Shown: positions 1 through 13,000 of the stretch, in pieces
Layout: each line of letters starts with the position of its first letter
How positions within the stretch are numbered: position 1 is the stretch's first letter
NCBI GenBank assembly: GCA_021907015.1
Contig: CP091064.1
Span: 4,154,001 to 4,218,000 of the forward strand
Length of the DNA stretch: 64,000 nt
Source: Pectobacterium sp. PL152
GTDB lineage: Bacteria > Pseudomonadota > Gammaproteobacteria > Enterobacterales > Enterobacteriaceae
Direction: 5' to 3'
The notes under the pieces: generated by a model
The model's database searches: none
Seen by the model: the letters and a program-made list of their open reading frames with translations, nothing else
Told to the model about the DNA's origin: nothing
Program-made: the position numbers and the translations under genes

Positions 1-16
1 CCGTTTAGGCTTAATC

Positions 17-53
17 AAGCCCGTCATGGTCAAGTGCCACGACGGGCTTTTTT
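17..53 (+). terminator. Rho-independent terminator
   Basis: A GC-rich stem (arms at 17-25 and 41-49, AAGCCCGTC with GACGGGCTT, extended inward by TGG/CCA) is followed by a run of six T. It closes a transcript that enters the window from the left; the gene itself lies outside. Confidence 0.85.
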
Positions 54-376
54 GTGCGTCTTTGCGGTACGAAATAATTCTATTTAGTAACCAATTTGAA
101 CTATTTCATTTGGTTATCGTTTGTATCTTAATCATGTCGAACCCGGAGAGAAGACTCTGGATTGTTATTTCCTATCTGATTGTAATTTAACCGTTTAATT
201 GCCGTTTTCCTGATGGAGCGACACATCTTTGAGAAGAAGTGTGTCCCGATGGTAATGATTGAAATAGTTTCGTCATGGAAGATTCATATAGCGAAATCTA
301 TTATCTCCTGCCGCAATGGCGAAATAAAACATAGCCATAGACCTTCATGGTAGTGCTGACAGGAGAGTGTAATCCG
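54..376. other. intergenic region upstream of the chorismate mutase gene
   Basis: About 320 bases with no convincing reading frame. The first half is A+T rich and presumably holds the promoter of the downstream gene. I could not pick a specific promoter with confidence. Confidence 0.5.
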
Positions 377-934
377 ATGAATGTGCCTATTTCCGCTGTT
401 ATCTCGTTAGTGATGAGTTCTGCCTGGTGTCTCCCTCTGCATGCGGCCGTGCAGGATAGTTCTCTTGGAATCTATCAACTGATTCAGGAGAGGATGGTGC
501 TGATGAAGGACGTCGCAGGGTATAAGGCCCGTCAACACCTGCCGGTTGAGGATCTGAAGCAAGAGGAACGTATTTTGAGTAAGGCGCGGGAACAATCCGC
601 TGCCGTGGGTTTATCCCCCCAAAGTACGCAGCTGTTTTTTACGTCATTAATGAACGCCAGCAAAGCTATTCAGTATCGTTACATGGCGGACTGGCTTGCA
701 ACACCGGAGAACGACTGGACGCCGCTTTCGCTGAATGACACGGTCAGGCCCACGTTACTCACGATTGATGATCAGCTCTTGATTAGCATTAAGCGTTACC
801 TCGCGAATGGCGGGCATTTTGCGCCTCAGCAAGAGGCTGCATTTCTTTCTTCTATTAATGTTGAGCATCTGTCACAGAACGATAAACGCCAGATTTATGC
901 GGCATTGAGTCACATTGAACCAGACGGCAAATAG
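377..934 (+). CDS. secreted (periplasmic) chorismate mutase, AroQ-gamma type
   Basis: The product (185 aa) should convert chorismate to prephenate outside the cytoplasm. Residues 1 to about 23 form a signal peptide ending in PLHA before AVQD. The mature part carries the helical AroQ core: QERMVLMKDVAGYKA, then LPVEDLKQEERIL, then MNASKAIQYRYMADWL, which matches the secreted class found in Erwinia and Salmonella, and the total length fits that class. I chose the ATG at 377 because AGGAGAG sits about ten bases upstream; an in-frame ATG at 347 lies before that site and would spoil the signal peptide. The S53 peptidase gene starts about 20 bases downstream, so the two are probably co-transcribed. 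Secreted chorismate mutases are often discussed as plant-interaction factors; that role here is inference. Confidence 0.88.
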   Translation: MNVPISAVISLVMSSAWCLPLHAAVQDSSLGIYQLIQERMVLMKDVAGYKARQHLPVEDLKQEERILSKAREQSAAVGLSPQSTQLFFTSLMNASKAIQYRYMADWLATPENDWTPLSLNDTVRPTLLTIDDQLLISIKRYLANGGHFAPQQEAAFLSSINVEHLSQNDKRQIYAALSHIEPDGK

Positions 935-953
935 CTGAGTGGGAGAGAAGACG

Positions 954-2570
954 ATGACTTACCAATTATTGAAAGGGAGTGAGCGCGGAAATATCGCTGA
1001 CGCGGCATATCGCGAGCGCTGTGATGTAAATGAAAGCGTCAGAATCATGCTGGTGTTACGTTTTACTACGCCAGATGAAGAGTATTACGCCGAACTGCAC
1101 GATAGCATCGATCCGCAATTTGGCGGTATCAATGCCAACAGGCCGCTGTCGCGTGCCGATTATGCCAGAAAGTTCAGCGCTGATGAGGCCGATATCGAGC
1201 ATGTCCGTGCGTTTGCGCGGCATCATCGGCTCTCTATCGAACGCGAACACGCCGCCAGCCGCACCGTTTTCTTAACGGGGACTGTGGGGCAAATGGAACA
1301 GGCGTTTCGCGTGAGTTTAGCCCGGTATGACCACAAACACGGGACATTCCGTGGGAGAGCGGGAGGAATTTACCTGCCGGAATATCTACAGGGTGTAGTG
1401 ATTGCCGTATTAGGTCTTGATGAACGTCTGGCGACGAACTGCTGCCTACGTATCAATGATGCGTTCTCCAATGCGGCAAAGCGTTCGATGGGCTATACGC
1501 CGCTCGAGCTGGCGGAGCTCTATCATTTCCCGGAGCACGACGGCGCGGGGCAGTGCATTGGCATTATTGAGCTAGGGGCGGATACCGCCTGCCGCAGTTA
1601 GAGCACTATTTTAAACGCATGGGTGTCACCCCACCGCAGGTCGTCGATGTTTGTGTGGGCGGCGCCCGGAATGCCCCTGCCTCGTCAGAGGGCGATAAAG
1701 ACGTGAGCCCGATTGATATCGAAGTGCAGATGGATATCGAAATCGCGGGTACGTTGGCGCCGGCTGCCAAAATTGTGGTGTATTTTGCCCGAATACGGAT
1801 GCCGGGTTTTTGGAAGCGCTCAACGCTGCGATTTATGATGAGAAAATGCACCGTCGGTGATTTCGATTAGCTGGGGATCCAGCGAGTCACATGGACGGCG
1901 CAATCATTACAGGTGTACAACCAGGCCTTTCAGACTGCGGCTGCGCTAGGGATTACGGTGTGCGTGGCTTCTGGCGATCGCGGTTCAAAAGACGGTGAGC
2001 CCCATGGTTTGCACGTCGATTTCCCCGCATCCAGCCCCTATGTTTTAGCCTGCGGCGGTACTCGCTTGCAAAAAGCGATGGAAGAAACCACCTGGCATAG
2101 TCGGGACGGCAGCGCGACGGGTGGTGGCGTCAGCCAGTACTTTGCGCTGCCCGGCTGGCAGTTAGGGCTGTCTCTGGTAGACAAATATGGCGGTCATCAT
2201 CCCTTGCAACACCGTGGCGTACCTGATGTGAGCGGCAATGCCGATCCTGAAACGGGCTATCTGGTTGAAGTTAACGGGCGGGAAGGCGTGGTTGGCGGAA
2301 CCAGCGCTGTCGCACCGCTGTGGGCAGGGTTATTAGCGCGTATGCTGGCGCTGACCCACTCGGCATCGCTGTTTATCCCCTTTGCTGTACCGTAACCGTA
2401 ATAGCTGCAAGGATATCGTGCGGGGCAATAATGGCGCATTTGTGGCTTCTGAAGGCTGGGATGCCTGTACAGGGCTGGGATCGCCAGATGGCATGAAGCT
2501 GCTGAGGCTGTTAAAGCGGCTCGTAAGGCTCAATGGTGCACGGGAACACGACGATGGGCACGAACAGTGA
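954..2570 (+). pseudogene. S53 family peptidase (sedolisin/kumamolisin-like), frame interrupted
   Basis: Read across frame breaks, this is a serine-carboxyl peptidase with an N-terminal propeptide (Pro-kumamolisin domain, roughly the first 150 residues) and a catalytic domain. Landmarks are the Glu/Asp pair in SPIDIEVQMDIEIAGTLAP, the oxyanion Asp in VASGDRG, the catalytic Ser in GGTSAVAPLWAG, and a C-terminal calcium-loop-like ACTGLGSPDG. No signal peptide is visible, as is common in bacterial S53 enzymes. The frame breaks near 1577 (one G short of ELGGGYRLPQLEHYF), 1788 (one C short), 1850 (one C short), 1891, and near 2380 (one extra T). All catalytic blocks are present once the frame is restored, so sequence error is likelier than decay. 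ATG 954 has GGGAGAG upstream; an in-frame GTG lies at 939. Confidence 0.8.
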
Positions 2571-2700
2571 GTCCGCATTTCCGGGAGAGCCGGCGCAGGG
2601 AGCAAATCCTACTCAGGTGAGGACATTATCGGTGATATTCATCACAGATTACCCGACCTCGGTTTGAGTCTACGGCGGTTAGCGGATATAACCCGATAAG

Positions 2701-2737
2701 AAGGACGTGATCGGGTCAAGGCCCGAGCGAAACCTGA
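2701..2737 (+). promoter_or_regulatory. ribonucleic antiterminator (RAT) site for a BglG-type protein
   Basis: The stretch begins GGACGTGATCGGG and ends CCCGAGCGAAACCTGA. This reproduces the RAT layout: GGA then GTnA on the left, a short apical stem (TCGGG/CCCGA), and GCnAAACCTGA on the right. Its 3' end overlaps the first arm of the following terminator, so protein binding would exclude the terminator fold. The match to the E. coli bgl RAT is from memory of the consensus. Confidence 0.7.
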
Positions 2738-2780
2738 TACGACGCATGTGATCCAGACATGTTCGTATCAGGTTTTTTTT
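2730..2780 (+). terminator. leader terminator upstream of the 6-phospho-beta-glucosidase gene
   Basis: Arms AAACCTGATACGA (2730-2742) and TCGTATCAGGTTT (2763-2775) pair perfectly, with an inner CATGT/ACATG pairing, and run into nine T. It lies about 87 bases before the glucosidase start and overlaps the RAT. It is therefore best read as the antitermination-controlled leader terminator, though it would also close the upstream peptidase transcript. Confidence 0.85.
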
Positions 2781-2835
2781 TGCCTGAATCCAGCCCGATC
2801 GCGCGCCACCCATAACATCAGTGATGTCTTACTGA

Positions 2836-4290
<1,455 letters not shown>

Positions 4291-4302
4291 ATGATAAAAG
4301 AA

Positions 4303-4362
4303 AATGCCTCGTCGATATCACGTTGAGGCGTTAAACGGTAGGGAAGGCCTGTGTGCCTTCCC
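4303..4362 (+). other. two hairpins between the glucosidase and bglG genes
   Basis: The first pairs AATGCCTC (4303-4310) with GAGGCGTT (4325-4332). The second pairs GGGAAGGC (4341-4348) with GCCTTCCC (4355-4362) around a six-base loop. Neither has a T run, so they look like mRNA stability or processing structures rather than terminators. Confidence 0.5.
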
Positions 4363-4384
4363 ATCAGACAGGACGGCTGATGCG

Positions 4385-5220
4385 ATGATAATTAAAAAAA
4401 TATTGAGCAATAATGCCGTGCTGGTGCTGGCAGATGACCGACGGGAAATTGTGGCGATAGGTAAAGGCGTCGGCTTTGGCAAAAAAGTGGGCGACCCTGT
4501 CGATCAACAGCGTATTGAAAGCCAGTTCGTGAAGAAAAGCGACGGTATGGCGGATGTGCTGTCACAACTGCTGGCGGATATTCCACCGGACTGTCTGGCT
4601 GTGACGCAGCAAATTATTACGCTGGCGCAAAAAACGCTGCGGCTTGATGTGCAGGACACGCTGTTTCTGGCGCTCAGCGACCACATTAACTTTGCCATTC
4701 AACGCCATAAGAAAGGGCAGACGATCAAGAATCTGATGCTATGGGATATTCGCCAGTTCTATCACAGTGAATTTGCCGTTGGGTTGGAGGCGCTGGAACT
4801 GATTCGCGTCAGGCTGGATATTGATTTGCCGGAGGATGAAGCGGGGTTTATTGCGCTGCATCTGGCAAATGCGACGAATAACAGCGATATGCAGAGCACG
4901 ATGCAAAGCGCGAGCATCATTAAAGATATTTTGACCATTCTGAAATACGATCTCCACATCACGTTTGATGAACATTCTCTCAATTATCAGCGCTTGGTGA
5001 CGCATCTGAAGTTCTTCGCCCTGCGCCTGTTAAATCGGGAAACCGTGAGCCACGGCGATGATTCCATCTATCAGGGGATTACCGAGTTGATGCCGCGGGC
5101 CTATGCCTGCGCGATGAAAGTGTATGACTATGTGGAAAAAACTACGGCTGCCAACTCACCACTGATGAGATTATGTTCCTGACCATTCACATCAACCGTT
5201 TACAACCCTCTCCCTCTTAA
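4385..5220 (+). pseudogene. BglG-family transcriptional antiterminator, frame interrupted near the C-terminus
   Basis: BglG proteins bind the RAT RNA and prevent leader termination, and are controlled by PTS phosphorylation of two PRD domains. The N-terminal RNA-binding CAT domain (MIIKKILSNNAVLV, then KGVGFGKKVGD) is clear, followed by PRD1 (DHINFAIQRH region) and PRD2 (LVTHLKFFALRLL). Near 5145 the frame shifts by one base. In the next frame the expected family end resumes (CQLTTDEIMFLTIHINRL) and stops at 5220. The gene is probably intact in the organism. I chose ATG 4385 because it gives the canonical short N-terminus of the CAT domain. Its likely target is the RAT at 2701. Confidence 0.82.
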
Positions 5221-5437
5221 TCATTAATTACACCGGTCATTAATAACGGCCGCACCTGTGGCATTAATCGATGGAGTGACCGTCACGGGTAAGACCACCA
5301 CGAGTTAACATTTGTGTTACTCTGTTGGCCTTTACTGTATCGGTTCGTTATGTAACAAAATAAATTAAAAAACAGCGCACTATTGCTGACAGGCTTTCAG
5401 TCATAATGTTTTTTCTCGCTATTCGTTAGTGAACCGC

Positions 5438-6526
5438 ATGGGGGTCGTTATGTCAGCCTCGCCGCCGACGTTTTTGACGGTAGATATACGTCGCTCAGGG
5501 CTACGCTTTTCCCAGCGGGTCTATATTCCACGCATTGTCGGTACGATACTGTGTTCTCTCTTCATTGCCTCCGTGCTGATTACCAAGCCTACACCGGTGC
5601 TATTGTGGGGGCTGCTCCTTCTTAACGCCTTTGTCTGGCCTCACATTGCCTACCTGTTATCCCTGCGGTCACGCGATCCTATGCGGTGCGAGAAACGTAA
5701 TTTACTGTTTGATGTGGTGTTTGGTGGCATCTGGATAGGGTTTATGGGCGTGAATCTCCTGCCCAGCGCGGTGATTGCTGCGATGGTCGGGATGAACGGC
5801 ACGGCCGGCGGTGGAATCAAGCTATTTGTTCAGGGCATCCTATTACAGTGTGTTGCCTGCGTGTCGGTTCTTGTGCTGTTTGCGGTGCCGGTTTCACTGG
5901 ATACGACACCGATACAGATTTATGCCTGTCTGCCAATGTTGCTGGTCTACCCGATTTTTCTGGGTTATGTCACTTATAACACCGCGCTGAAGCTGGCGGA
6001 GCACAAGCGTATGCTGATGGAAGTCAGTACCCATGACGGAATGACCAGCCTCTATAACCGCCACCACTGGGAACGTTTGCTGAAACACGAGTTCGACCTT
6101 TGTCAGCGTTATAAGCGTACGGCGACGTTAGTCCTGTTTGATATCGACCATTTTAAAGCCTTTAACGATAATTTTGGGCATAACGTCGGCGATCAGGCGA
6201 TACTGCTACTGGCGCGCGAGCTGACATCTGGTTTTCGTGAAACGGATGTGATTGGGCGGTTTGGCGGAGATGAATTCGCCGTTATTTTGCCGCAGACCAG
6301 CGCGGGAGAGGCGTTGGATGCCGTGAGTCGCATTCGGGAGAGTTTGTCGCTGAAGTTCCTGAATCAGACCCCGCAGTTGGCGGTGTTTGTCAGCGTCGGC
6401 ATTGCGGAGATTTCACCGGAAATGGGCCAATATATTGACTGGTTAAAGTCAGCGGATATGGCGCTCTACCGGGCAAAAATAAAGGCCGTCGTCGAACTGA
6501 AGTTGCCTGAATGCACCAGACCATAG
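5438..6526 (+). CDS. membrane diguanylate cyclase, MASE2-GGDEF (DgcC/AdrA-like)
   Basis: This protein makes cyclic di-GMP from two GTP at the inner membrane. The first half has several hydrophobic helices of MASE2 type (SQRVYIPRIVGTILCSLFIA onward). The second half is a complete GGDEF domain: STHDGMTSLYNRHHW, then FDIDHFKAFND, then the active-site loop RFGGDEFAVILP at about residue 276. An RETD motif five residues before GGDEF matches the RxxD inhibitory site, so product feedback is likely. The start is uncertain: GTG 5429, ATG 5438 and ATG 5450 are in frame and none has a strong ribosome site. It precedes the giant adhesin by 0.5 kb; c-di-GMP control of that adhesin is only an inference from proximity. 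Confidence 0.85.
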   Translation: MGVVMSASPPTFLTVDIRRSGLRFSQRVYIPRIVGTILCSLFIASVLITKPTPVLLWGLLLLNAFVWPHIAYLLSLRSRDPMRCEKRNLLFDVVFGGIWIGFMGVNLLPSAVIAAMVGMNGTAGGGIKLFVQGILLQCVACVSVLVLFAVPVSLDTTPIQIYACLPMLLVYPIFLGYVTYNTALKLAEHKRMLMEVSTHDGMTSLYNRHHWERLLKHEFDLCQRYKRTATLVLFDIDHFKAFNDNFGHNVGDQAILLLARELTSGFRETDVIGRFGGDEFAVILPQTSAGEALDAVSRIRESLSLKFLNQTPQLAVFVSVGIAEISPEMGQYIDWLKSADMALYRAKIKAVVELKLPECTRP

Positions 6527-7039
6527 TCTGAATGCTTTATTCTGTCTGATAACGATCAATAGACCCTTATCGCTATTGAGGTGGTGATTGGGGTTTCGTC
6601 TTCTTTATACCTTCAGTAATACCATACCACTCTAAAACGATAACGAACTATCCCGGCTAATTTTTAGAAATTAGGGAGAGATAATACGAGTCATTCCTGT
6701 TTTCTCTTTACATAAAGCAGATGGGGATTCATGTAGTGAAACTTGACGTTTAAGTGGATAAATATCGCAAAGAAATACTATTTTTTTGATATTTATAACA
6801 TATTTCTATCATTAGCCTTTGTTAAGATTTTTTCGGGAATATTTCTTTTTAAAAGCTATTGTTAATAGATATGTTTTTATGAAAATATGTCAGCAAGGTC
6901 TTATCTCTCCAGCCTTTTCCTTTCTTATCCGATACCCTCTGTCGGCGGGAATGGCGCGAGTGTGTGATATCAGGTCACCAAAAACATCATTTAAATTAAA
7001 CATCGGGCAAGGAACAGCGCCGCTTAAAGGAGTCCCGCT
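6527..7039. other. A+T-rich region upstream of the giant adhesin
   Basis: About 510 bases without a credible gene. From about 6610 on it is strongly A+T rich, with long T and A tracts near 6780-6860, unlike the flanking coding DNA. This is the kind of sequence expected for an H-NS-silenced promoter region. A GGAG sits at 7028-7031 just before the adhesin ATG. Confidence 0.5.
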
Positions 7040-10000
7040 ATGGCATGGCGTAATTGGTTTACCCAGCATCCCCAGTCAGCAAATGCGGTCAGTAAGCCGG
7101 CGGCGCAGGCTTCTTCACTACCGGTCTATGTTCTTGAGCCGCGTATATTGTTTGATGGTGCGATTGCAGCAACGGTGAATGACACCGCAGCAAGCTCATC
7201 GGAAACGACTGCCGATCACGCTGCTGCCAACGCCCATGCCTCTACGGCAGATCAACCTCCCCATGATTCCCAATCCGCCGCGACGCAGGATATTGATATT
7301 ACGGCGGTGGCTGATGGCACGACGTCCTCGCGTAAGGAAGTCGCTTTTGTTGATACGTCGGTGAAGGATTATGAAACGTTGGTCTCGGGGATTAAGCCCG
7401 GCGTTGAGGTCGTATTGATTGACGGCTCGCGGGATGGTTTGCAGCAAATGGCCGACTGGGCAGCGACGCATACCGGCTATGACGCTATCCATATCTTTTC
7501 CCACGGTTCTGAAGGCAAAGTGAATCTGGGGACGCAGGTACTGACGGAATCATCGCTGAAATCGAGCGAGGTGCAGGCACAGCTTGCGGCTTTAGGTGCG
7601 GCATTAACCACCGAGGGAGATTTACTACTTTACGGTTGTGATATTGCCGGTGGCGCACAGGGTGATGCTTTCCTGGCGAATCTGGCCCAGGCTACTGGCG
7701 CGGATGTTGCTGCATCCGTTGATGTCACGGGCAGCAGTGCGGTCGGTGGGGATTGGGTATTAGAGAAGAATACCGGCGATATTGATACTGAGGCAATGGT
7801 CATTGGCGCATACAGCGGCGCATTGACGACGATAACGTTCACCGATAGCGATAGCGATTTATATACCTCCACGCTAGTACGAGACGTCGGAGGGCGGCCT
7901 GTTACTTTTTCTGGTGGTGAAAATTCCGGTGGTTTATATCTCGATGGGGGTGTAAATAATCGTGGGCTCTATGCGCTGGAGGGCGCTGATAATTCCACTG
8001 GAGGAGCGATATAAAACTGACGATCGCCCCCAATTCTGGTTATATGTTTGATTTTAACGGGTTCCGTGCGCTTGCTGATAGCGGCACAGTGAATATCGTG
8101 GTGACCTACGCGGATAATTCAACGGAATCCTTCAATTTCGATGCGAGTAAAACCAACCTTCAGGCGGTTAGCTCATTCACCACGATTTCTGGTGCTACCA
8201 AGGTTGTGATTACCTCCAGTCGATATGCGGTATTACAGGATATCAACATCACCGACGTGCGAACGGCTGCGGTTATTCCACGGATCACGGCAGCCACCTA
8301 TGACGCCAATACCAATGTGTTGACGGTGACTGGGGCTAATATGGTCGCGGGTGACACCATTGATGTGTCCAAATTGACGCTGGCGGGTGAAAACGGCAAT
8401 ACCTACACGCTAACCAGCAGCAATGTGACCGCAGTCAATGCCACCACATTCAGTATCACACTGAATTCGATTGACCAGCTCAACGTTGAAGGGCTGCTAA
8501 ACAAAAACGGTACGACGTCGGCCGCAAGTGGGACAACCTTTAATTTGGCCGCGGCTGCGGGTGGGATGCCACACAATCTTCTACTCCAGCCGATCTGGTT
8601 CGTAACGGCGTCACTGTCAGTAATGTGCAAATGCCCACCATCACCTCTTCGACGTACGACAGTTCGACGGGCACCTTGGCGGTTACTGGCACCAATTTGG
8701 TGAAGCAGAGCGGGGCGAATAATGATATTGACCTCTCTAAGCTCACTTTCACCGGTCAAGGCGGTAGCACTTATACGCTCAGCGCAACCAGTAATGTTGA
8801 AATCGTCAACGCCACTTCTTTTATCGTGGTATTAAGCGCCACCGATAGAGCCGGACTTAGTGCGATCCTTAACCAGAACGGTACGTCCTCTTCGGGTGGG
8901 ACGACCTATAATCTCGCCGCCGCCGACGACTGGAACGGGCCTATAACGGGTGGAAATATTGCAGATCTGACCGGCAACGGCATCACTGTCAGTGGATTTA
9001 ATACCGCACCGGTGATGAGTAACCTGAACGGCGATAGCGTTAACTTTACCGAGGGCGCGTTACCGATTAGTTTAGACGCGGGCGGTAATGCTACGCTTAC
9101 GGATGTGGATTCAGCCGATTTCAACGGCGGCAGCGTGCGGGTAGCGATCACCACTAACCGTAACAGTAGTGAAGATGTGTTAGGCATCATGAATCTGGGG
9201 ACGGGGATCGGACAAATCGGCGTGTCTGGATCGAATGTCACTTATGGTGGCGTCGTGATTGGTTCCTTTACCGGGGCTCTGGTGTGAACGACCTGGTGGT
9301 AGCGTTGAACGCCAGTTCGACGCCAGCAGCCGTTCAGGCATTAGTCCGTGCCCTGTCTTATCAAAACAGCAATACAACCGATCCTGCCATCACGACGCGT
9401 TCCGTTAGCATTACCGTAAATGATGGCGACGGCGGAGTGCTTCCGCAATGGTGACCGTCGGCGTCACTGGGGTGAACGACGCCCCTACGCTGTCTGCCAC
9501 CGGCAATAATGTGACCTATACCGAAAACGGTAGCGCCGTCGATCTTTTCAGTAACGTTTCAGTCAGCACGGTTGAAGCCGGGCAGACCATCACGCAGTTA
9601 TCTCTTGTTGTCAGTAACGTATCGAATGGCAGCAGTGAACAACTGCAAATCGATGGAACAACCATTGCGCTGATCGGCGGCAATAGTGGCACCACGACCA
9701 CGAACGGTTTGTCTTATTCCGTTAGCGTGACTGCGGGCACCGCCACGCTAACGTTGAGTAAAGCGGGTGGCATCAGCGCCTCTGCGGCGGCCACGGCGAT
9801 CGACGGCATCACTTATCGCAATACCAGCGAAAACCCCACGGGGCCTGCTCGTACTGTGACGTTGATGAGTATTTCTGATAATGGCGGAACAAGTAACGGC
9901 GGAGTGGACACCACGACGCTGTCGATTGCTTCCACGATAACCGTGGTGGCGGTGAACGACTCACCGACTATCAGTGCGCCCGCCTCGATCACAGTAACGG

Positions 10001-13000
10001 AAGATCTGGCGAAGGCGATTACCGGTATCAGTTTTGCGGATGTTGATGCCGATAGTAATAACGTCACGGTGACCTTATCTGTGGGCAGCGGCGTGCTTAA
10101 TGCTAATGGTGTCGGCGTTGGCGTAGTGGGAAATGGCACGAGTAGCCTGACGTTGACGGGGTCTATTGCCACTATCAATGCTTATATCGCGGGCAGTAAT
10201 GTGCTATTCAGCCCGGCCAGTAATGCAACAGGGAACGTCACGCTGACGATCGGCATTGATGACGGTGGTAACTCGGGAAGCGGCGGAGCTAAAACCGCGT
10301 CGGGCACCGTGACGCTGAGTATTGATGCGGTTAATGACGCGCCAGTCAATGGCGTACCTACGGCACAGGTGGTACAACAGGATGGTTCGCTGGTATTTAA
10401 TACCGCTAACGGCAACCTGATTTCTGTCAGTGACGTCGACATCGGTGGTAACACCATGCAGGTGACGCTAACTGCGACGAATGGATTACTGACCTTATCG
10501 TCATTCTCCGGACTGGTTTTCAACGTGGGGTCGGGCACAGGCGATAGCACGATGACCTTCCAGGGCAGCCTGACCAATATTAACAATGCGTTAAATGGCC
10601 TGACGTTTACCCCAACCAGCGGCTATAACGGCAGTGCGTCGATCCAAATGGTCAGTAATGATTTAGGCAGCTCAGGCTCCGGCGGGGCACAAACTGACAC
10701 CGATACCATTGCGATTACGGTGAATCCGAATAACCCCACGATTACCAGCGTCAGTGCGAGTAGCGCCGATGGAATCTATAAAATAGGGCAAACCATTCAG
10801 GTTACGGTGGCATTTGATACCACTGTCGTTGTCGATACCACTGGCGGTGTGCCGACCCTATTACTTGAAACGGGCGCGTTCGATCGCGTGGCGACGTATG
10901 TGGCGGGGTCCGGATCAACACACTGACCTTCTCATATACCGTGGGCAGTGGCGATCTGAGTGCCGATCTGAACTACGCCAACACGTCTGCGCTGTCGCTC
11001 AATGGTGCGACGATTCAGGACAATATTAATCGCACGGCGGTGTTGACCTTGCCAGGGCTTAATAGCCTTAATTCGCTGGCGGCGCAGAAAGCCATTGTTG
11101 TCGATGGAGTGCTGCCGACCGCGGCGATTACGGTGAGTGACAACGCCCTGAAAGCGGGCGAGGCCGCGCAAGTCACCATCACCTTCTCGGAAGCGGTGAC
11201 GGGTTTCAGCAACGCTAATCTGTCAGTGTCGGACGGCACGCTGAGCAATGTAACGAGCACCGATGGCGGCGTGACGTGGACAGCCACCTTTACCCCGAAT
11301 GCCAACGTCACCAACGCGAGCACGGCGATTGGGCTGACCTACACCGGCGTCACCGATGCGGCGGGCAACGCGGGCGTGGGCAGCGAAACCTCCGGTAATA
11401 TCAGCATTGATACGGCATTGCCGACCGCGACGATAGCCGTCAGCGACAACGCCCTGAAAGCGGGCGAGACCGCGCAAGTCACCATCACCTTCTCGGAAGC
11501 GGTAACGGGCTTTAGCAACGCTAATCTGTCGGTAGCGGACGGCACGCTGAGCAATGTAACGAGCACCGATGGTGGCGTGACGTGGACAGCCACCTTTACC
11601 CCGAACGCGAATGTTACCAATGTGGGTACGGCGATTGGGCTGACCTACACCAGCGTCACCGACGCGGCGGGCAACGCGGGCGTGGGCAGCGAAACCTCCG
11701 GTAATATCAGCATTGATACGGCATTGCCGACCGCGACGATAGCCATCAGCGACAACGCCCTGAAAGCGGGCGAGACCGCGCAAGTCACCATCACCTTCTC
11801 GGAAGCGGTGACGGGCTTTAGCAACGCCAACCTGTCGGTAGCAGACGGCACGCTAAGTAACGTGACCAGCACTGACGGCGGCGTGACGTGGACAGCCACC
11901 TTTACCCCGAACGCGAATGTTACCAACGCGAGCACGGCGATTGGGCTGACCTACACCGGCGTCACCGACGCGGCGGGGAACGCGGGCGTGGGCAGCGAAA
12001 CCTCCGGTAATATCAGCATTGATACGGCGTTGCCGAGCGCGACGATAGCCGTCAGCGACAACGCCCTGAAAGCGGGTGAGACCGCGCAAGTCACCATCAC
12101 CTTCTCGGAAGCGGTGAGCGGTTTCAGCAACGCCAACCTGTCGGTGACAGACGGCACGCTAAGTAACGTGACCAGCACTGACGGTGGCGTGACGTGGACA
12201 GCGACCTTTACCCCGAACGCGAATGTTACCAATGCGGGCACGGCGATTGGCCTGAACTACGCTGGCGTCACCGACGCGGCGGGCAACCCGGGCGTGGGCA
12301 GTGAAACCTCCGGTAATATCAGCATTGATACGGCGCTGCCGACCGCGACGATAGCGGTGAGCGACAATGCCCTGAAAGCGGGCGAGACCGCGCAAGTCAC
12401 CATCACCTTCTCCGAAGCGGTGAGCGGTTTCAGCAACGCCAACCTGTCGGTAGCAGACGGCACGCTAAGTAACGTGACCAGCACTGACGGCGGCGTGACG
12501 TGGACAGCGACCTTTACCCCGAACGCGAATGTTACCAATGCGGGCACGGCGATTGCTCTGAACTACATCGGCGTCACCGACGCGGCGGGTAACGCGGGTG
12601 TGGGCAGTGAAGCTTCCGGTAATATCAGCATTGATACGATATTGCCGAGCGCGACGATAGCGGTGAGCGACAACGCCCTGAAAGTGGGTGAGACCGCGCA
12701 AGTCACCATTACCTTCTCGGAAGCGGTGACGGGCTTTAGCAACGCCAACCTGTCGGTGACAAACGGCACGTTAAGTAACGTAACCAGTATCGACGGCGGT
12801 GTGACATGGACAGCGACCTTTACCCCGAATGCCAACGTGACCACTGCGAGCACGGCGATTGGGCTGAATTACATCGGCGTTACCGACGCAGCGGGTAATA
12901 CGGGCGTGGGGAGCGAAATCTCCGGTAATATCAGTATTGATACGGCGCTGCCGACCGCGACGATAGCGGTGAGCGACAGCGCCCTGAAAGCGGGTGAACG

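Noticed and set aside
2730-2780. Read at first as the terminator of the S53 peptidase gene
   Set aside because: It overlaps a RAT-like sequence and lies in the leader of a bgl-type gene, so a regulated leader terminator is the better reading. It may serve both roles.
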